Shown here piece by piece: positions 44,606 to 53,644 of a DNA stretch of 64,000 nucleotides. This DNA comes from Verrucomicrobiota bacterium (GTDB lineage Bacteria > Verrucomicrobiota > Verrucomicrobiia > Limisphaerales > UBA11358), in contig JAGWNY010000003.1 of the NCBI GenBank assembly GCA_028872915.1, positions 1 through 64,000 of the forward strand, given 5' to 3'. Under the pieces are notes generated by a model. The model was not told the DNA's origin. It made no database searches and saw nothing but the letters and a program-made list of their open reading frames with translations. Numbering within the stretch: the first letter of the stretch is position 1; every line of letters starts with the position of its first letter. A program made the translations under genes and the position numbers.

Positions 44606-45418
44606 GTGAAGCAAACCATCCTGGCCGCGTTGGCCATTGGCTTGGCCGTTTGCCTTGCGATTTCCCTTTGGCGCAAATCGGCCACGGCCCCCCCCGTTCC
44701 CCACCCAAACAACCTGCCAAATACGGTTGCCGCCGCTCATACTGGAGTCGTAACCGCTTATGCGGAGACCGCGCCTCCCCGCCGTCCGTTGGGCGCCACG
44801 AAGACCCTTCCAGTGGCCGCCGCAGACGGCATGGCGACGAACGCGCCGCCGGCGGCACCGGTCGAAGATAAATTTCAGTTGCTGCGCGATCTTCGCGCCT
44901 GGGCCACCCGGGACCCCCAGGCCGCGCTCGCTGCGGCGCTCAAACTCCCGGCAGGCGATGAGCGCAATCAAGGCTTGGAAGCCGTTTGCTTTGGACTCGC
45001 CCAAAATGATCCGGCGGACGCGGTCAAACTCGCCCAAAAGCTCAATTTGAACGCCAATTCCGATGGCGCCATGCAGAACCTCATGCAGCAATGGGCCTCC
45101 GCCGACGCGTCGTCGGCGCTCACGTGGACGCTGGCGCAGCCGGCGGGCGACGAGCGGGACGCATTGGTTGACCGCGTCGCGTTCATTATGTCGCAGACGG
45201 ACCCGTCGGACGCGGCGAACGTTGTCATCAATGATATGCCGCCCGGCTCCGCGCAAGACCAGGCGGTGATGAGCGTTCTCCATCAATGGGCATTGCAGGA
45301 CGTCATCGGGGCGGCAGACTGGGTGGCCACCTTTCCGCCCGGATCGCTTCGAGATCGGGCGCTCAGCGAGCTGGAAGACATCGAACACTACCAGCAGGCC
45401 ATGCAGGCCGCGCATTGA
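44606..45418 (+). CDS. Hypothetical protein with repeated helical motif, signal anchor
   Basis: A 270-residue protein with an N-terminal membrane anchor or signal (TILAALAIGLAVCLAISLW) and a Pro/Ala-rich linker to about residue 85. A helical repeat region follows in which W-A-x-x-D-x-x-x-A/S-A-L-x-W alternates with L-P/Q-P-A/x-G-D-E/R-R (for example ASADASSALTWTLAQPAGDER and ALQDVIGAADWVATFPPGS). Similar repeats are common in Pedosphaera-type genomes, function unknown. The GTG start follows weak spacing from the previous gene. Confidence 0.7.
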   Translation: MKQTILAALAIGLAVCLAISLWRKSATAPPVPHPNNLPNTVAAAHTGVVTAYAETAPPRRPLGATKTLPVAAADGMATNAPPAAPVEDKFQLLRDLRAWATRDPQAALAAALKLPAGDERNQGLEAVCFGLAQNDPADAVKLAQKLNLNANSDGAMQNLMQQWASADASSALTWTLAQPAGDERDALVDRVAFIMSQTDPSDAANVVINDMPPGSAQDQAVMSVLHQWALQDVIGAADWVATFPPGSLRDRALSELEDIEHYQQAMQAAH

Positions 45419-45438
45419 GCCGGCCAATCCATCCCTTC

Positions 45439-45598
45439 GAGCGTGTCTGAAAAACAGGCCGGCGATGGGATTGCGAGCGCGGCGGCTGGATGGCGAGGCG
45501 CGACAATGGAGCATATTCGAGAAGAATCTGTGACCGGGCAGCAAAGAAGCCAGCCAGCCCCGCCGCAAGACCGCCAGGAATATTTTTCAGACACGCTC
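45439..45598. mobile_element. 160-bp MITE-like element with perfect 16-bp terminal inverted repeats
   Basis: GAGCGTGTCTGAAAAA at 45439-45454 is a perfect inverted match to 45583-45598. The trinucleotide TTC flanks both ends (45436-45438 and 45599-45601), a possible target duplication. The interior has no convincing gene. It contains a short dyad (ATTC-N5-GAAT). These are features of a non-autonomous transposon, and it sits 52 bp before glgC, so it may carry part of the glgC promoter region. Confidence 0.7.
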
Positions 45599-45650
45599 TT
45601 CCTTGCCGCCGGTGGTTTTTTGGGTATATATTCCGACGCACCGCGACGTT

Positions 45651-46958
45651 ATGACACCATCCGGACGACCAGCTTTCAATGCCAGCAACGTTCTTGCTGT
45701 CATCATGGGCGGCGGCCAGGGAACGCGATTGTTTCCGTTGACCAAAGATCGCGCCAAGCCGGCCGTTCCGCTCGCTGGAAAATACCGGCTGGTGGATATT
45801 CCTATTTCCAATTGCATCAATTCGGGCTTGCGCCGGATTTACGTGCTCACCCAGTTCAATTCCGCGTCGTTGCACGGCCACATCTCGCGCACCTATAAGT
45901 TTGACCAGTTTACCAGCGGTTTCGTCGAAATCCTCGCCGCGCAGCAAACGCTTACCAATACCTCCTGGTATGAAGGCACCGCGGACGCCGTCCGCAAAAA
46001 CCTCATCCACTTCCTCAACCACGATTTTGATTACCTTCTGATTTTGAGCGGTGACCAGTTGTACCGTATGAATTACCGCCGTCTGGTCCGGCAGCATGTG
46101 GAATCGGGCGCGGACATCACCGTCTCGACCATTCCGGTCGGCCCCGCGGAAGCCCAATCGTTCGGCATCATGCAAATTGCCGAAGACCGCCGCATCAACC
46201 GCTTTGAAGAAAAGCCCAAGGATGCCGCCGTGCTGGACGCCCTCAAGTTGCCGCGGGAATGGCTGAACAAAATGGGCATCCGCAACGGCGGAGAACTTTT
46301 CCTCGCCTCAATGGGCATCTACGTGTTTAATCGGAATCTCATCGAACGGTTGCTCGACAATCCCCTCTCGGATTTCGGCAAGCACATCATCCCGCACGCC
46401 ATCAAGACCCATCGTGTCTTTTCATACATTTTTCAAGGATACTGGGAGGACATCGGAACCATCCGCTCCTTTTTCGAGGCAAATCTGGATTTGGTGTCCG
46501 AATTGCCCCGCTTCAATTTTTTCGACATGAGCGCGCCCATCTTTTCGCGCCCGCGTTTTTTGCCCGGCTCCAAAATCAACGGCGCGCAAATTGACCACGC
46601 CGTCATATCCGACGGCTGTATTCTCAATCGGGCGAACATAAAAAATTCCATTGTCGGCCTCCGAACCATTGTGGGCGAGGGCACGGAATTGAACCGCGTC
46701 GTCACGCTCGGCAGCGATTATTACGAGTCCGACGAATCCGTTCGGATGCATGAGCAGGAAGGCAAACCCCGAGTCGGCATCGGCGGCCGTTGCCGGATCG
46801 AAAACGCCATCATTGACAAGAACGCCCGGATTGGAAATGACGTGACCATCTCGCCCGCCGGGAAGCCCGCCAGCGTGGACCATGAATTGTATTACATCCG
46901 GGACGGCGTCGTCATCATTCCCAAAAACGGCATTATTCCGCACGGAACCGTGATTTGA
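45651..46958 (+). CDS. glgC: Glucose-1-phosphate adenylyltransferase
   Basis: A 435-residue enzyme that makes ADP-glucose for glycogen. The nucleotide loop is IMGGGQGTRLFPLT; KPAVPLAGKYRLVDIP and YEGTADAVRKN follow. A C-terminal left-handed beta-helix with hexapeptide repeats lies in residues about 300-435 (DGCILNRANIKNSIVG). The sequence is closer to the plant/cyanobacterial form. The ATG at 45651 is 52 bp after the MITE-like element. Confidence 0.94.
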   Translation: MTPSGRPAFNASNVLAVIMGGGQGTRLFPLTKDRAKPAVPLAGKYRLVDIPISNCINSGLRRIYVLTQFNSASLHGHISRTYKFDQFTSGFVEILAAQQTLTNTSWYEGTADAVRKNLIHFLNHDFDYLLILSGDQLYRMNYRRLVRQHVESGADITVSTIPVGPAEAQSFGIMQIAEDRRINRFEEKPKDAAVLDALKLPREWLNKMGIRNGGELFLASMGIYVFNRNLIERLLDNPLSDFGKHIIPHAIKTHRVFSYIFQGYWEDIGTIRSFFEANLDLVSELPRFNFFDMSAPIFSRPRFLPGSKINGAQIDHAVISDGCILNRANIKNSIVGLRTIVGEGTELNRVVTLGSDYYESDESVRMHEQEGKPRVGIGGRCRIENAIIDKNARIGNDVTISPAGKPASVDHELYYIRDGVVIIPKNGIIPHGTVI

Positions 46959-47079
46959 AAAAGCGGTTTGCGCTCTGGAGCGCCCGCCCTTCCTTGCCCG
47001 CCTGCCTCTCGATCCGAAATCCCCAAAATAAAATAATAGTTGCGTCCCCGGCGTTGCGCACCGTAAAAAATGCCCGCGC

Positions 47080-49878
47080 ATGGGTAAATCGCTTGTCATC
47101 GCGGAGAAGCCGTCCGTCGCCGGAGACATCGCCCGGGCGGTCGGAAAGTTTGAAAAGCACGCGGACCATTTTGAAAACGATGAATACGTCATTTCATCGG
47201 CTGTGGGACATTTGCTTGAACTCGCCGTGCCGGAAGAGTTTGATGTCAAAAAGGGAAAGTGGACTTTCGAGCGCCTGCCGGTGATTCCGCCGCGATTTGA
47301 CCTCAAACCGATTGAAAAAGGCGCAAACAGGCTCAATTCCCTGCTCAAGTTGATGCGGCGCAAGGACATAGAGCGCCTGATCAACGCGTGCGACGCCGGG
47401 CGCGAGGGCGAGTTGATCTTTCGCTACATCGTCCGCTACGCGCGGAGCGACAAACCCATTCAACGGCTCTGGCTGCAATCCATGACGCCGGCAGCCATCC
47501 GGGAGGGATTCTCGCAATTGCGGCGCGACGAAGAGATGCTGCCTCTGGCGGACGCAGCCGTCTGCCGGAGCGAATCCGACTGGCTGGTTGGCATCAATGG
47601 CACGCGGGCGATGACGGCGTTCAATTCCAGGACGGGGGGCTTTCACCTGACGACCGTCGGCCGCGTCCAGACTCCCACGCTGGCGATTCTGGTCGAACGC
47701 GAGGAACGGATTAAAAAGTTTGTGTCCCGAAATTATTGGGAGATTCACGGAACGTTCGCCGCCGAGGCGGGCGAATACGCGGGCCGATGGTTTGACGAAA
47801 AATTTGTCAAACGGGACGGCGACGACCAGCTCAAGCCGGAGCGGGTTTGGGAAATCAAACGGGCGGAAGCCATCCGCGACAAATGCGCCGGCAAACCGGG
47901 CGTGGTGACGGAGGAAAGCAAGCCCACGACGTCGCTCTCGCCCCTGCTTTACGATCTGACGAGTTTGCAGCGGGAGGCCAACGGGCGCTTTGGATTCAGC
48001 GCGAAGAACACGCTCGGCCTGGCGCAGGCGCTTTACGAAAGACACAAGGTTCTCACGTATCCACGCACGGATTCCCGCGCCCTGCCCGAGGATTATCCGG
48101 GCGCGGTGAAATCAACGCTGGAGGTTTTGTCGGGGACGGCCTACGGTCCATTTGCCGGTCGCATTTTGGAGAGCGGCTGGGTGCGGCCCAACAAACGCAT
48201 TTTCAACAACGCGAAGGTCTCCGACCATTTTGCCATCATTCCGACCACGGCGGTGCCGAAGCATTTGACCGAGCCGGAGCAGAAACTGTACGACCTGGTG
48301 GTCAAACGCTTCCTGGCCGTGTTTTATCCGGCGGCGGAATTTCTCGTCACGCACCGCATCACGCGCGTTGAGGGCGAACCGTTCAAGAGCGAGGGCAAGG
48401 TGATGGTCAAGCCCGGCTGGCTGGAAGTTTATGGCAAGGACGCGCCGGCGGAGGAAGCCGCGGCCTTGACGCCTGTGCGGGCCGGTGAAGAGGTCAAAAC
48501 GGCCGACGTTGAAGTCCGGGGCGAGGTGACGAAGCCGCCGCCGCGCTATTCGGAAGCCACGCTGCTGACGGCCATGGAAGGCGCCGGCAAGCTGGTCGAG
48601 GACGAGGAACTGCGAGCGGCCATGAGCGAAAAGGGCCTGGGGACGCCGGCAACGCGCGCCCAGATCATCGAAGGATTGATCTGGGAAAAATACGTTCTCC
48701 GCAACGGGCGGGAATTGCAGCCCACGGCCAAGGCATTCTCGTTGATTACGCTGTTGCGGGGATTGGACGTGCCGGAATTGTGCTCGCCCGAACTGACGGG
48801 CGAATGGGAATTCAAGCTGAATCAAATGGCCCGCGGGCGGCTCAAGCGGGAGGATTTCATGGGTGAAATCGCCAAGGCCACGCGGGAAATGGTGGCCAAG
48901 GCCCGCAGCCACGAAAGCGACACCATTCCCGGCGATTTTGGCACGCTTAAAACGCCCTGCCCGAAATGCGGCGGCGAGATACACGAGAACTACAAGAAAT
49001 TTCAGTGCCAGAAATGCGATTTTGGCCTCTGGAAGATTGTCGCCGGACGCCAGTTGGAAATTCCCGAAATTGAGGAACTGCTCAAAAACGGCCGCGTCGG
49101 CCCGCTCCAGGGTTTTCGCAGCGCCCGGGGATTTCCCTTTGCCGCGATGATCAGGATGGGCGCGGACTTCAAACCTGAATTTGATTTCGGCAACCAGCCG
49201 GCCAAAGGCGGGGGCAAGGAGGAAGCGATGGATTTCAGCGGCAAGGAGCCTCTGGGCAAATGTCCGCAATGCGCGGGCCGCGTTTTCGACGCGGGTATGA
49301 ATTACATTTGCGAGAACGCGGCGGGCGCGGCAAAAACGTGCGGTTTCAAAACCGGCAGGATCATTTTGCAGCAGGAGGTTGCACCGGACCAGGTGAAAAA
49401 ACTTTTGGCGGAGGGAAAAACGGACTTGTTCAAGGGATTCGTGTCCAAAAAGACCAACCGGAAGTTTGAGGCGTATTTGGTATTGAAGGATGGCCGCACG
49501 GCCTTTGAATTTCCCGTCCGGGAAAGGAAGGGCCGTGCAAAAGGAGCCGCGCGCGAACCGGCTCCCCGGCTCGATTTCAGCGGCAAACAGGCCGTCGGCA
49601 AATGCCCGAAATGCGGCGGCGCCGTCTTTGATACCGAAGCCGGCTACATTTGCGAAAGGTCGCAATCCGAGAAGAAACCGTGCCGGTTCCAAATCAGCCG
49701 GAATATTTTGGGCCAGCCGATCTGGCCGGACCAGGCCGGCAAAATTCTCGAATCACAGAAATCGGACCTGCTCGACAAGTTCATTTCGAAGTCGGGCAAG
49801 CCCTTTTCGGCCTGGCTCGTGATGGATGAAAAGGGAAAGATCACGTTTGAATTTCCTCCGCGCGACGAGACGGCGTAG
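47080..49878 (+). CDS. topB: DNA topoisomerase III with three C-terminal zinc-ribbon/TopoC repeats
   Basis: A 932-residue type IA topoisomerase. TOPRIM domain: LVIAEKPSVAGDIAR with the NACDAGREGELIF acids. The catalytic tyrosine is in LTYPRTDSRALPEDY. The C-terminus holds zinc-type Cys motifs: CPKCGGEIHENYKKFQCQKC (residues about 627-650), CPQCAGRVFDAGMNYIC, and CPKCGGAVFDTEAGYIC. Each is joined to a TopoC-like segment ending KAFxF-type strands. It relaxes or decatenates single-stranded regions. It follows glgC by about 120 bp. Confidence 0.92.
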   Translation: MGKSLVIAEKPSVAGDIARAVGKFEKHADHFENDEYVISSAVGHLLELAVPEEFDVKKGKWTFERLPVIPPRFDLKPIEKGANRLNSLLKLMRRKDIERLINACDAGREGELIFRYIVRYARSDKPIQRLWLQSMTPAAIREGFSQLRRDEEMLPLADAAVCRSESDWLVGINGTRAMTAFNSRTGGFHLTTVGRVQTPTLAILVEREERIKKFVSRNYWEIHGTFAAEAGEYAGRWFDEKFVKRDGDDQLKPERVWEIKRAEAIRDKCAGKPGVVTEESKPTTSLSPLLYDLTSLQREANGRFGFSAKNTLGLAQALYERHKVLTYPRTDSRALPEDYPGAVKSTLEVLSGTAYGPFAGRILESGWVRPNKRIFNNAKVSDHFAIIPTTAVPKHLTEPEQKLYDLVVKRFLAVFYPAAEFLVTHRITRVEGEPFKSEGKVMVKPGWLEVYGKDAPAEEAAALTPVRAGEEVKTADVEVRGEVTKPPPRYSEATLLTAMEGAGKLVEDEELRAAMSEKGLGTPATRAQIIEGLIWEKYVLRNGRELQPTAKAFSLITLLRGLDVPELCSPELTGEWEFKLNQMARGRLKREDFMGEIAKATREMVAKARSHESDTIPGDFGTLKTPCPKCGGEIHENYKKFQCQKCDFGLWKIVAGRQLEIPEIEELLKNGRVGPLQGFRSARGFPFAAMIRMGADFKPEFDFGNQPAKGGGKEEAMDFSGKEPLGKCPQCAGRVFDAGMNYICENAAGAAKTCGFKTGRIILQQEVAPDQVKKLLAEGKTDLFKGFVSKKTNRKFEAYLVLKDGRTAFEFPVRERKGRAKGAAREPAPRLDFSGKQAVGKCPKCGGAVFDTEAGYICERSQSEKKPCRFQISRNILGQPIWPDQAGKILESQKSDLLDKFISKSGKPFSAWLVMDEKGKITFEFPPRDETA

Positions 49879-49883
49879 AGGGG

Positions 49884-51164
49884 TTATTTCCTGAACGAAA
49901 ACGCGCAGCAGATGGCCAGCAGCACCAGGCTGAAGGCGCCGAGGGTCTGGAGCGCGACTTCCATGTGTCCGGGAAAATGGCGCAGCATCGCCGGCAAAAC
50001 AAATGCATACGCCGCCGTCAGCGCCACCAAAGGTGTGACGATTTTATACCGTCCCCGCGCCATCAGGTCATTGACCAGCACGTTGGCCAGGGTCAGCGGG
50101 ATGACCGCTGCCGCGTACCAGGGAAGCAGTTGGGTCGTTTCCGCCACGTATTGCGGCGTGTAAACCAGCTTCACCACGAATGGCCCGAAGAGGCACAGCG
50201 CCGCCGCGCCGCCGCAGGAGAGCACGGCGGTGCCCAGCAGCACCACCCACAGCAGATTGCTTTTTTCCGACGTTGCCGTCGCATGGACAATTTTCGGGAA
50301 CATCACCGCTGCCAGCGGCAGGACCACCCACAGCAACCCGCGCGACAACGTCCCGGCGGCGGCGTAGCAGGCCATCTGGTTTCCGGAAAAAAAAGCCTTC
50401 GCATACATGGTGTCCGACACCATCAGGAATTGCACCGCGCCAAAGCCCAGCATCAGTGGAACAATTTGCCGGATCAGCGCCATTTGATCGAATGGCTCCT
50501 CCGGCAGCAGCCAGAGGTCGCGCGACCGCCAGATGGCAATGGCCGCCCATGCTCCCAACCCGATAAACGCCCCTAAAATCATGCCGGCGGCGCCCATCCC
50601 AAAGGCGAGCACCAGCGCCACCGCCACGACGATCCGCCCCACCCCGCTGGCGATGTTTCCCCACCCGAGCCAGAAAAAGTCCTGGCGGCCTTGCAGCACG
50701 CCTGAAAATACCGGCATCCATAGATTCATGAGCATCGCGCCCATTGCTATCCACAGGGTTGCCGGGCGGCTCAATTTCCAGTGCATGATGATCGGGCCTT
50801 CGAAAGCGAAAACGAACACGGCAATCAGCGACCAGAACAGGAACGTCCAGAACCAGCCCAGCCGGATCATCCCGGCCAGTTGGCGCTCCGTCCCCGTGGC
50901 AATGGCCTTGGCCGTCTGCTGGGCAAAGACCATTTGAAGCGGCAGGGTCGGCACGCAAGCCGTGATCATCAGCATCGTTACAAAAATGCTGTATTGGGCT
51001 TCGGGGATTTTTTTTGCCAGCAGATGAACGGCCCACGCGAGGGTTCCTGAAACGATATTGGCCGTCATCAGCCACCCAGCCTCCCGGAAAAACACCCCAT
51101 GCGTCTTATGATCAACCGTGGGAGCCGTTTTGGCGCCTGAAATCACCGGCGAAGAGTGCCGCAC
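49884..51164 (-). CDS. Polysaccharide-type flippase / MATE-like membrane protein
   Basis: About 426 residues with roughly twelve hydrophobic segments, for example LMTANIVSGTLAWAVHLLAKK, WFWTFLFWSLIAVFVFAFEG and TPLVALTAAYAFVLPAMLRHF. The pattern fits the MVF/oligosaccharide flippase clan (Wzx-like). The GTG at 51164 is chosen since it follows the M20 peptidase stop by 53 bp; the frame stays open far upstream but overlaps that gene. No glycan genes are adjacent, so the cargo is unknown. Confidence 0.7.
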   Translation of the reverse strand: MRHSSPVISGAKTAPTVDHKTHGVFFREAGWLMTANIVSGTLAWAVHLLAKKIPEAQYSIFVTMLMITACVPTLPLQMVFAQQTAKAIATGTERQLAGMIRLGWFWTFLFWSLIAVFVFAFEGPIIMHWKLSRPATLWIAMGAMLMNLWMPVFSGVLQGRQDFFWLGWGNIASGVGRIVVAVALVLAFGMGAAGMILGAFIGLGAWAAIAIWRSRDLWLLPEEPFDQMALIRQIVPLMLGFGAVQFLMVSDTMYAKAFFSGNQMACYAAAGTLSRGLLWVVLPLAAVMFPKIVHATATSEKSNLLWVVLLGTAVLSCGGAAALCLFGPFVVKLVYTPQYVAETTQLLPWYAAAVIPLTLANVLVNDLMARGRYKIVTPLVALTAAYAFVLPAMLRHFPGHMEVALQTLGAFSLVLLAICCAFSFRK

Positions 51165-51216
51165 CCCGCCTGACGGGAAAAGCAATTTTGTGCGGATTTC
51201 GGGTTTGTGGAGCCTG

Positions 51217-52377
51217 TCATCCGAGGGAACGAAGAAATGTGACAAGCAGATTTTTTGCGCGCTCCAATCCTTCCGCCGCAATCCATTCATCGGCCGTGTG
51301 CGCCTGGGCCACGTCTCCCGGTCCAAAAACGACCGATGGAATTTTTCCCGCCGCCAGGACGGCCGCGTCGCAGAAAAAATGCGCGCCTGCCGGTCTTTTC
51401 CAACCGGCGCTCTCCAAAAATCGGCGGACCAGGGGCAATCCCGGTTCGGTTTCCAAAGGCCGCGCCGGCGCGGCCTTTTGCCCGGAAACGCGCGCCGCCA
51501 GTTTTCGGCCGCGGAGAAATGCCGCAATTTCGCGCCGCGCGCCGGCGTCACTCTCGCCGGGCAGCGTGCGCCGGTCCAGCATGATGGCGCAGTGGTCGGG
51601 CACGATGTTGGGCTGGGCGCCGCCATGGATGGCGCCGACGTTCACGGTGGCGTGGCCCAGCAGCGGATGGGACTTTCGGCGCAACCCGGCCGCGTAATCC
51701 CCCTGCAAGGCCTCGACGACGCGGGCCATTTCATGGATGGCATTTTTGCCAAACTCAGGCGTCGCCCCGTGGGCCGCTTTGCCGCGGGTTTCGATCTGGA
51801 GCCAGGCGCTGCCCTTGTGCGCGGTTACGACGCGCAATCTTGTCGGCTCGCCGACAATTGCCAGGAGGGAATGGGAACGATCGCGCGGGTGGAACCGGCC
51901 TTTGGCGAACGCGCGCGAGCCGGCTTGGGCGTTTTCCTCGTCAACAAGGCCGGCAAAAATAATTTCGGTTTGGGCGGGGCGCGAGCGGCCGGCGGCCAAT
52001 TCGCAAAGGGCGGTGAACATGGCGGCGACGGAGCCTTTGGTGTCACAGGCGCCGCGCCCGTGAAGGCGCCCGTTTTTCAGGCGCGGAACGAATTGCGAAT
52101 CATCACCGTTGACGGTGTCCAGATGCGGGGCAAGCACGATGGTTTGGCGGGCCGTGGCGCGCGGCGCCAGGCGCGCAATGACGTTGGAGCGTTCCGGCAG
52201 GACAGGCTGGAATTCCACGTCAAGCCCCGCGCGCCCGGCGAGGGAAGCAAGGAAATCCGCGACGTTTTTTTCGCCGAACCGCGGCGCTGCCGACCCCGTG
52301 GGATCACGCGGGGCAAAAGCCGGGTTGACGCTGGGCAAAGCAACGAGTTCGGCGAGCAGTTTTTCCGTGCGCGTCAT
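51217..52377 (-). CDS. M20-family metallopeptidase (ArgE/DapE-like)
   Basis: A 386-residue zinc amidohydrolase. Metal and catalytic motifs: APHLDTVNGDD, LHGRGACDTKGSVAAM, the DEEN glutamate pair, and RGKAAHGATPEFG. The family includes acetylornithine deacetylase, DapE and related peptidases. The N-terminus (MTRTEKLLAELVALPSVNP) fits the ATG at 52377. No arginine or lysine genes are adjacent, so the substrate cannot be fixed. A dyad (52388-52416) lies immediately upstream. Confidence 0.85.
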   Translation of the reverse strand: MTRTEKLLAELVALPSVNPAFAPRDPTGSAAPRFGEKNVADFLASLAGRAGLDVEFQPVLPERSNVIARLAPRATARQTIVLAPHLDTVNGDDSQFVPRLKNGRLHGRGACDTKGSVAAMFTALCELAAGRSRPAQTEIIFAGLVDEENAQAGSRAFAKGRFHPRDRSHSLLAIVGEPTRLRVVTAHKGSAWLQIETRGKAAHGATPEFGKNAIHEMARVVEALQGDYAAGLRRKSHPLLGHATVNVGAIHGGAQPNIVPDHCAIMLDRRTLPGESDAGARREIAAFLRGRKLAARVSGQKAAPARPLETEPGLPLVRRFLESAGWKRPAGAHFFCDAAVLAAGKIPSVVFGPGDVAQAHTADEWIAAEGLERAKNLLVTFLRSLG

Positions 52378-52387
52378 GGGGGCACAG

Positions 52388-52416
52388 GGTGACAAATCCA
52401 AACGCCTTTTGTCACC
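52388..52416. promoter_or_regulatory. Dyad directly upstream of the M20 peptidase
   Basis: GGTGACAAA at 52388-52396 pairs perfectly with TTTGTCACC at 52408-52416 across 11 bases. It begins 10 bp from the peptidase start codon. It may be a repressor operator or a hairpin masking the ribosome-binding region; the binder is unknown. Confidence 0.4.
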
Positions 52417-52437
52417 TGATTCCGGCCGGTATTCCAT

Positions 52438-52459
52438 CCGCCCGGCGGGCGGGTTTTTT
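52438..52459 (+). terminator. Terminator-like hairpin without an obvious upstream gene
   Basis: CCGCCC at 52438-52443 pairs with GGGCGG at 52447-52452, followed by G and six T. On the plus strand this is a textbook terminator shape. The nearest upstream plus-strand gene ends at 49878, so it may block antisense transcripts or end a small unannotated RNA. Confidence 0.45.
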
Positions 52460-52535
52460 GAAAGAGGTCGAGTCCTGCCTCTGGAGCCAGCTCGAAAACG
52501 CCTGTGCAGCAATGGAATTACGCAAACCGGGCTTC

Positions 52536-52559
52536 AGCGGACACCAGAGCGGACACCAT
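52536..52559 (+). repeat. 12-bp tandem direct repeat upstream of nadC
   Basis: AGCGGACACCAG at 52536-52547 is followed directly by AGCGGACACCAT (11 of 12 identical), about 150-190 bp before the nadC start. It may be a protein-binding repeat or chance slippage. Confidence 0.3.
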
Positions 52560-52704
52560 TTTCACTACTCCGCCAGAATCCGGCGCAACTGGAGATAACT
52601 CGCCCACTAATCGGTGAATCAAGGCGAGAGTTTTGTTTTCGAGACGGTCTTTTCCGATCCGGTGGGCAGCCTGCCGCAGCCGCGCGGCTGATTCCGGGGG
52701 ATTC

Positions 52705-53613
52705 GTGATTTTTCTTTTCGCGCGGGCGGCGCGCCGTCATTCTTGCGGCGTGGAATTGTCCGCTGAAATCCGGGCCGCGGTCAAAAGCGCGCTTGAGGAG
52801 GACATTGGCGGGGGCGATGTCACCACGCTGGCAACGATCCCGAAATTTTTTTCCGCAATGGCGGTCATGCGCGCGCGCGAACCACTTGTCCTGGCTGGGA
52901 TAGCGTTCGCGGAAAGAGCGTTTCGTGAGCTTTGCCCGGCCATTCAAATCAAGGAACTGGCGAGGGACGGACGGCGAATTGCGGCCGGCGGAACATTGCT
53001 GAAGGTTTGCGGGCCGGCGCGGGCCATTTTGGGCGCGGAACGGGTGGCGCTGAACTTTGTGCAGCGGCTTTCGGGCGTGGCCACGCTTACGGCCCGGTTC
53101 GTGGAGGCGGTTCGCGGGACAAAATGCCGGATTCTGGACACGCGCAAGACGACGCCGGGCTGGCGCCGATTTGAAAAATACGCCGTTACCCGCGGCGGCG
53201 GAAAGAACCATCGCCTGGGGCTGTTCGACATGGTGTTGATCAAGGACAACCATCTGGCGGCGTTGCGGCATGAAAAGCCAAACGCCATCGCCGCCGCGCT
53301 CCAAAGGGCGCGGGCGCGGTTTCCACGCCTTAAGATGGAGGTGGAAGCGGAGAATCTGGAACAAGTTGGCCAAGCCATCGAAGCGGGAGCGGACATGATT
53401 TTGCTGGATAACATGGATTTGAAAACATTACGGCTGGCGGTGAAGCTGGCCCGCGGCGGCGTGAAAACCGAGGCGAGCGGGGGCGTCAACCTGGAAACGG
53501 CGCGGGCGATTGCCGGAACCGGGGTGGACTTCATTTCCATCGGCGCGCTCACGCATTCGGCCAGGGCGATGGACGTGGGGCTGGATTTTGATTCCAATTT
53601 GCCTTCAAGATGA
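52705..53613 (+). CDS. nadC: Nicotinate-nucleotide pyrophosphorylase (quinolinate phosphoribosyltransferase)
   Basis: This NAD-biosynthesis enzyme joins quinolinate and PRPP. Motifs: EEDIGGGDVTT, RILDTRKTTPGWR, YAVTRGGGKNHRLGLFDMVLIKDNH, and the late EASGGVNLE / SIGALTHSA strands. The start is uncertain. GTG at 52705 has GGGGGA before it; GTG at 52750 would give a more family-like length (287 residues). The gene heads a plus-strand run nadC-birA-coaX-MBL. Confidence 0.92.
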   Translation: MIFLFARAARRHSCGVELSAEIRAAVKSALEEDIGGGDVTTLATIPKFFSAMAVMRAREPLVLAGIAFAERAFRELCPAIQIKELARDGRRIAAGGTLLKVCGPARAILGAERVALNFVQRLSGVATLTARFVEAVRGTKCRILDTRKTTPGWRRFEKYAVTRGGGKNHRLGLFDMVLIKDNHLAALRHEKPNAIAAALQRARARFPRLKMEVEAENLEQVGQAIEAGADMILLDNMDLKTLRLAVKLARGGVKTEASGGVNLETARAIAGTGVDFISIGALTHSARAMDVGLDFDSNLPSR

Positions 53614-53644
53614 GACTGATTCCCCTGCCTTTTGGGCCCCTGAA

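Larger units (their letters stand above)
52378..52704. other. Divergent region between M20 peptidase and nadC
   Basis: These 327 bp hold no gene. They contain a dyad (52388-52416), an orphan terminator-like hairpin (52438-52459) and a 12-mer tandem repeat (52536-52559), all listed separately. The dyad is close enough to the peptidase ATG to be an operator or leader hairpin. Confidence 0.5.

Noticed and set aside
48112-49692. A long minus-strand frame opposite topB
   Set aside because: It is a shadow of the topoisomerase gene: it lacks motifs and a ribosome-binding site, and is Arg/Ala/His-rich as expected for antisense of GC-rich DNA.
51165-51626. N-terminal extension of the flippase
   Set aside because: It lies inside the M20 peptidase coding region, has no membrane character and is Arg-rich.
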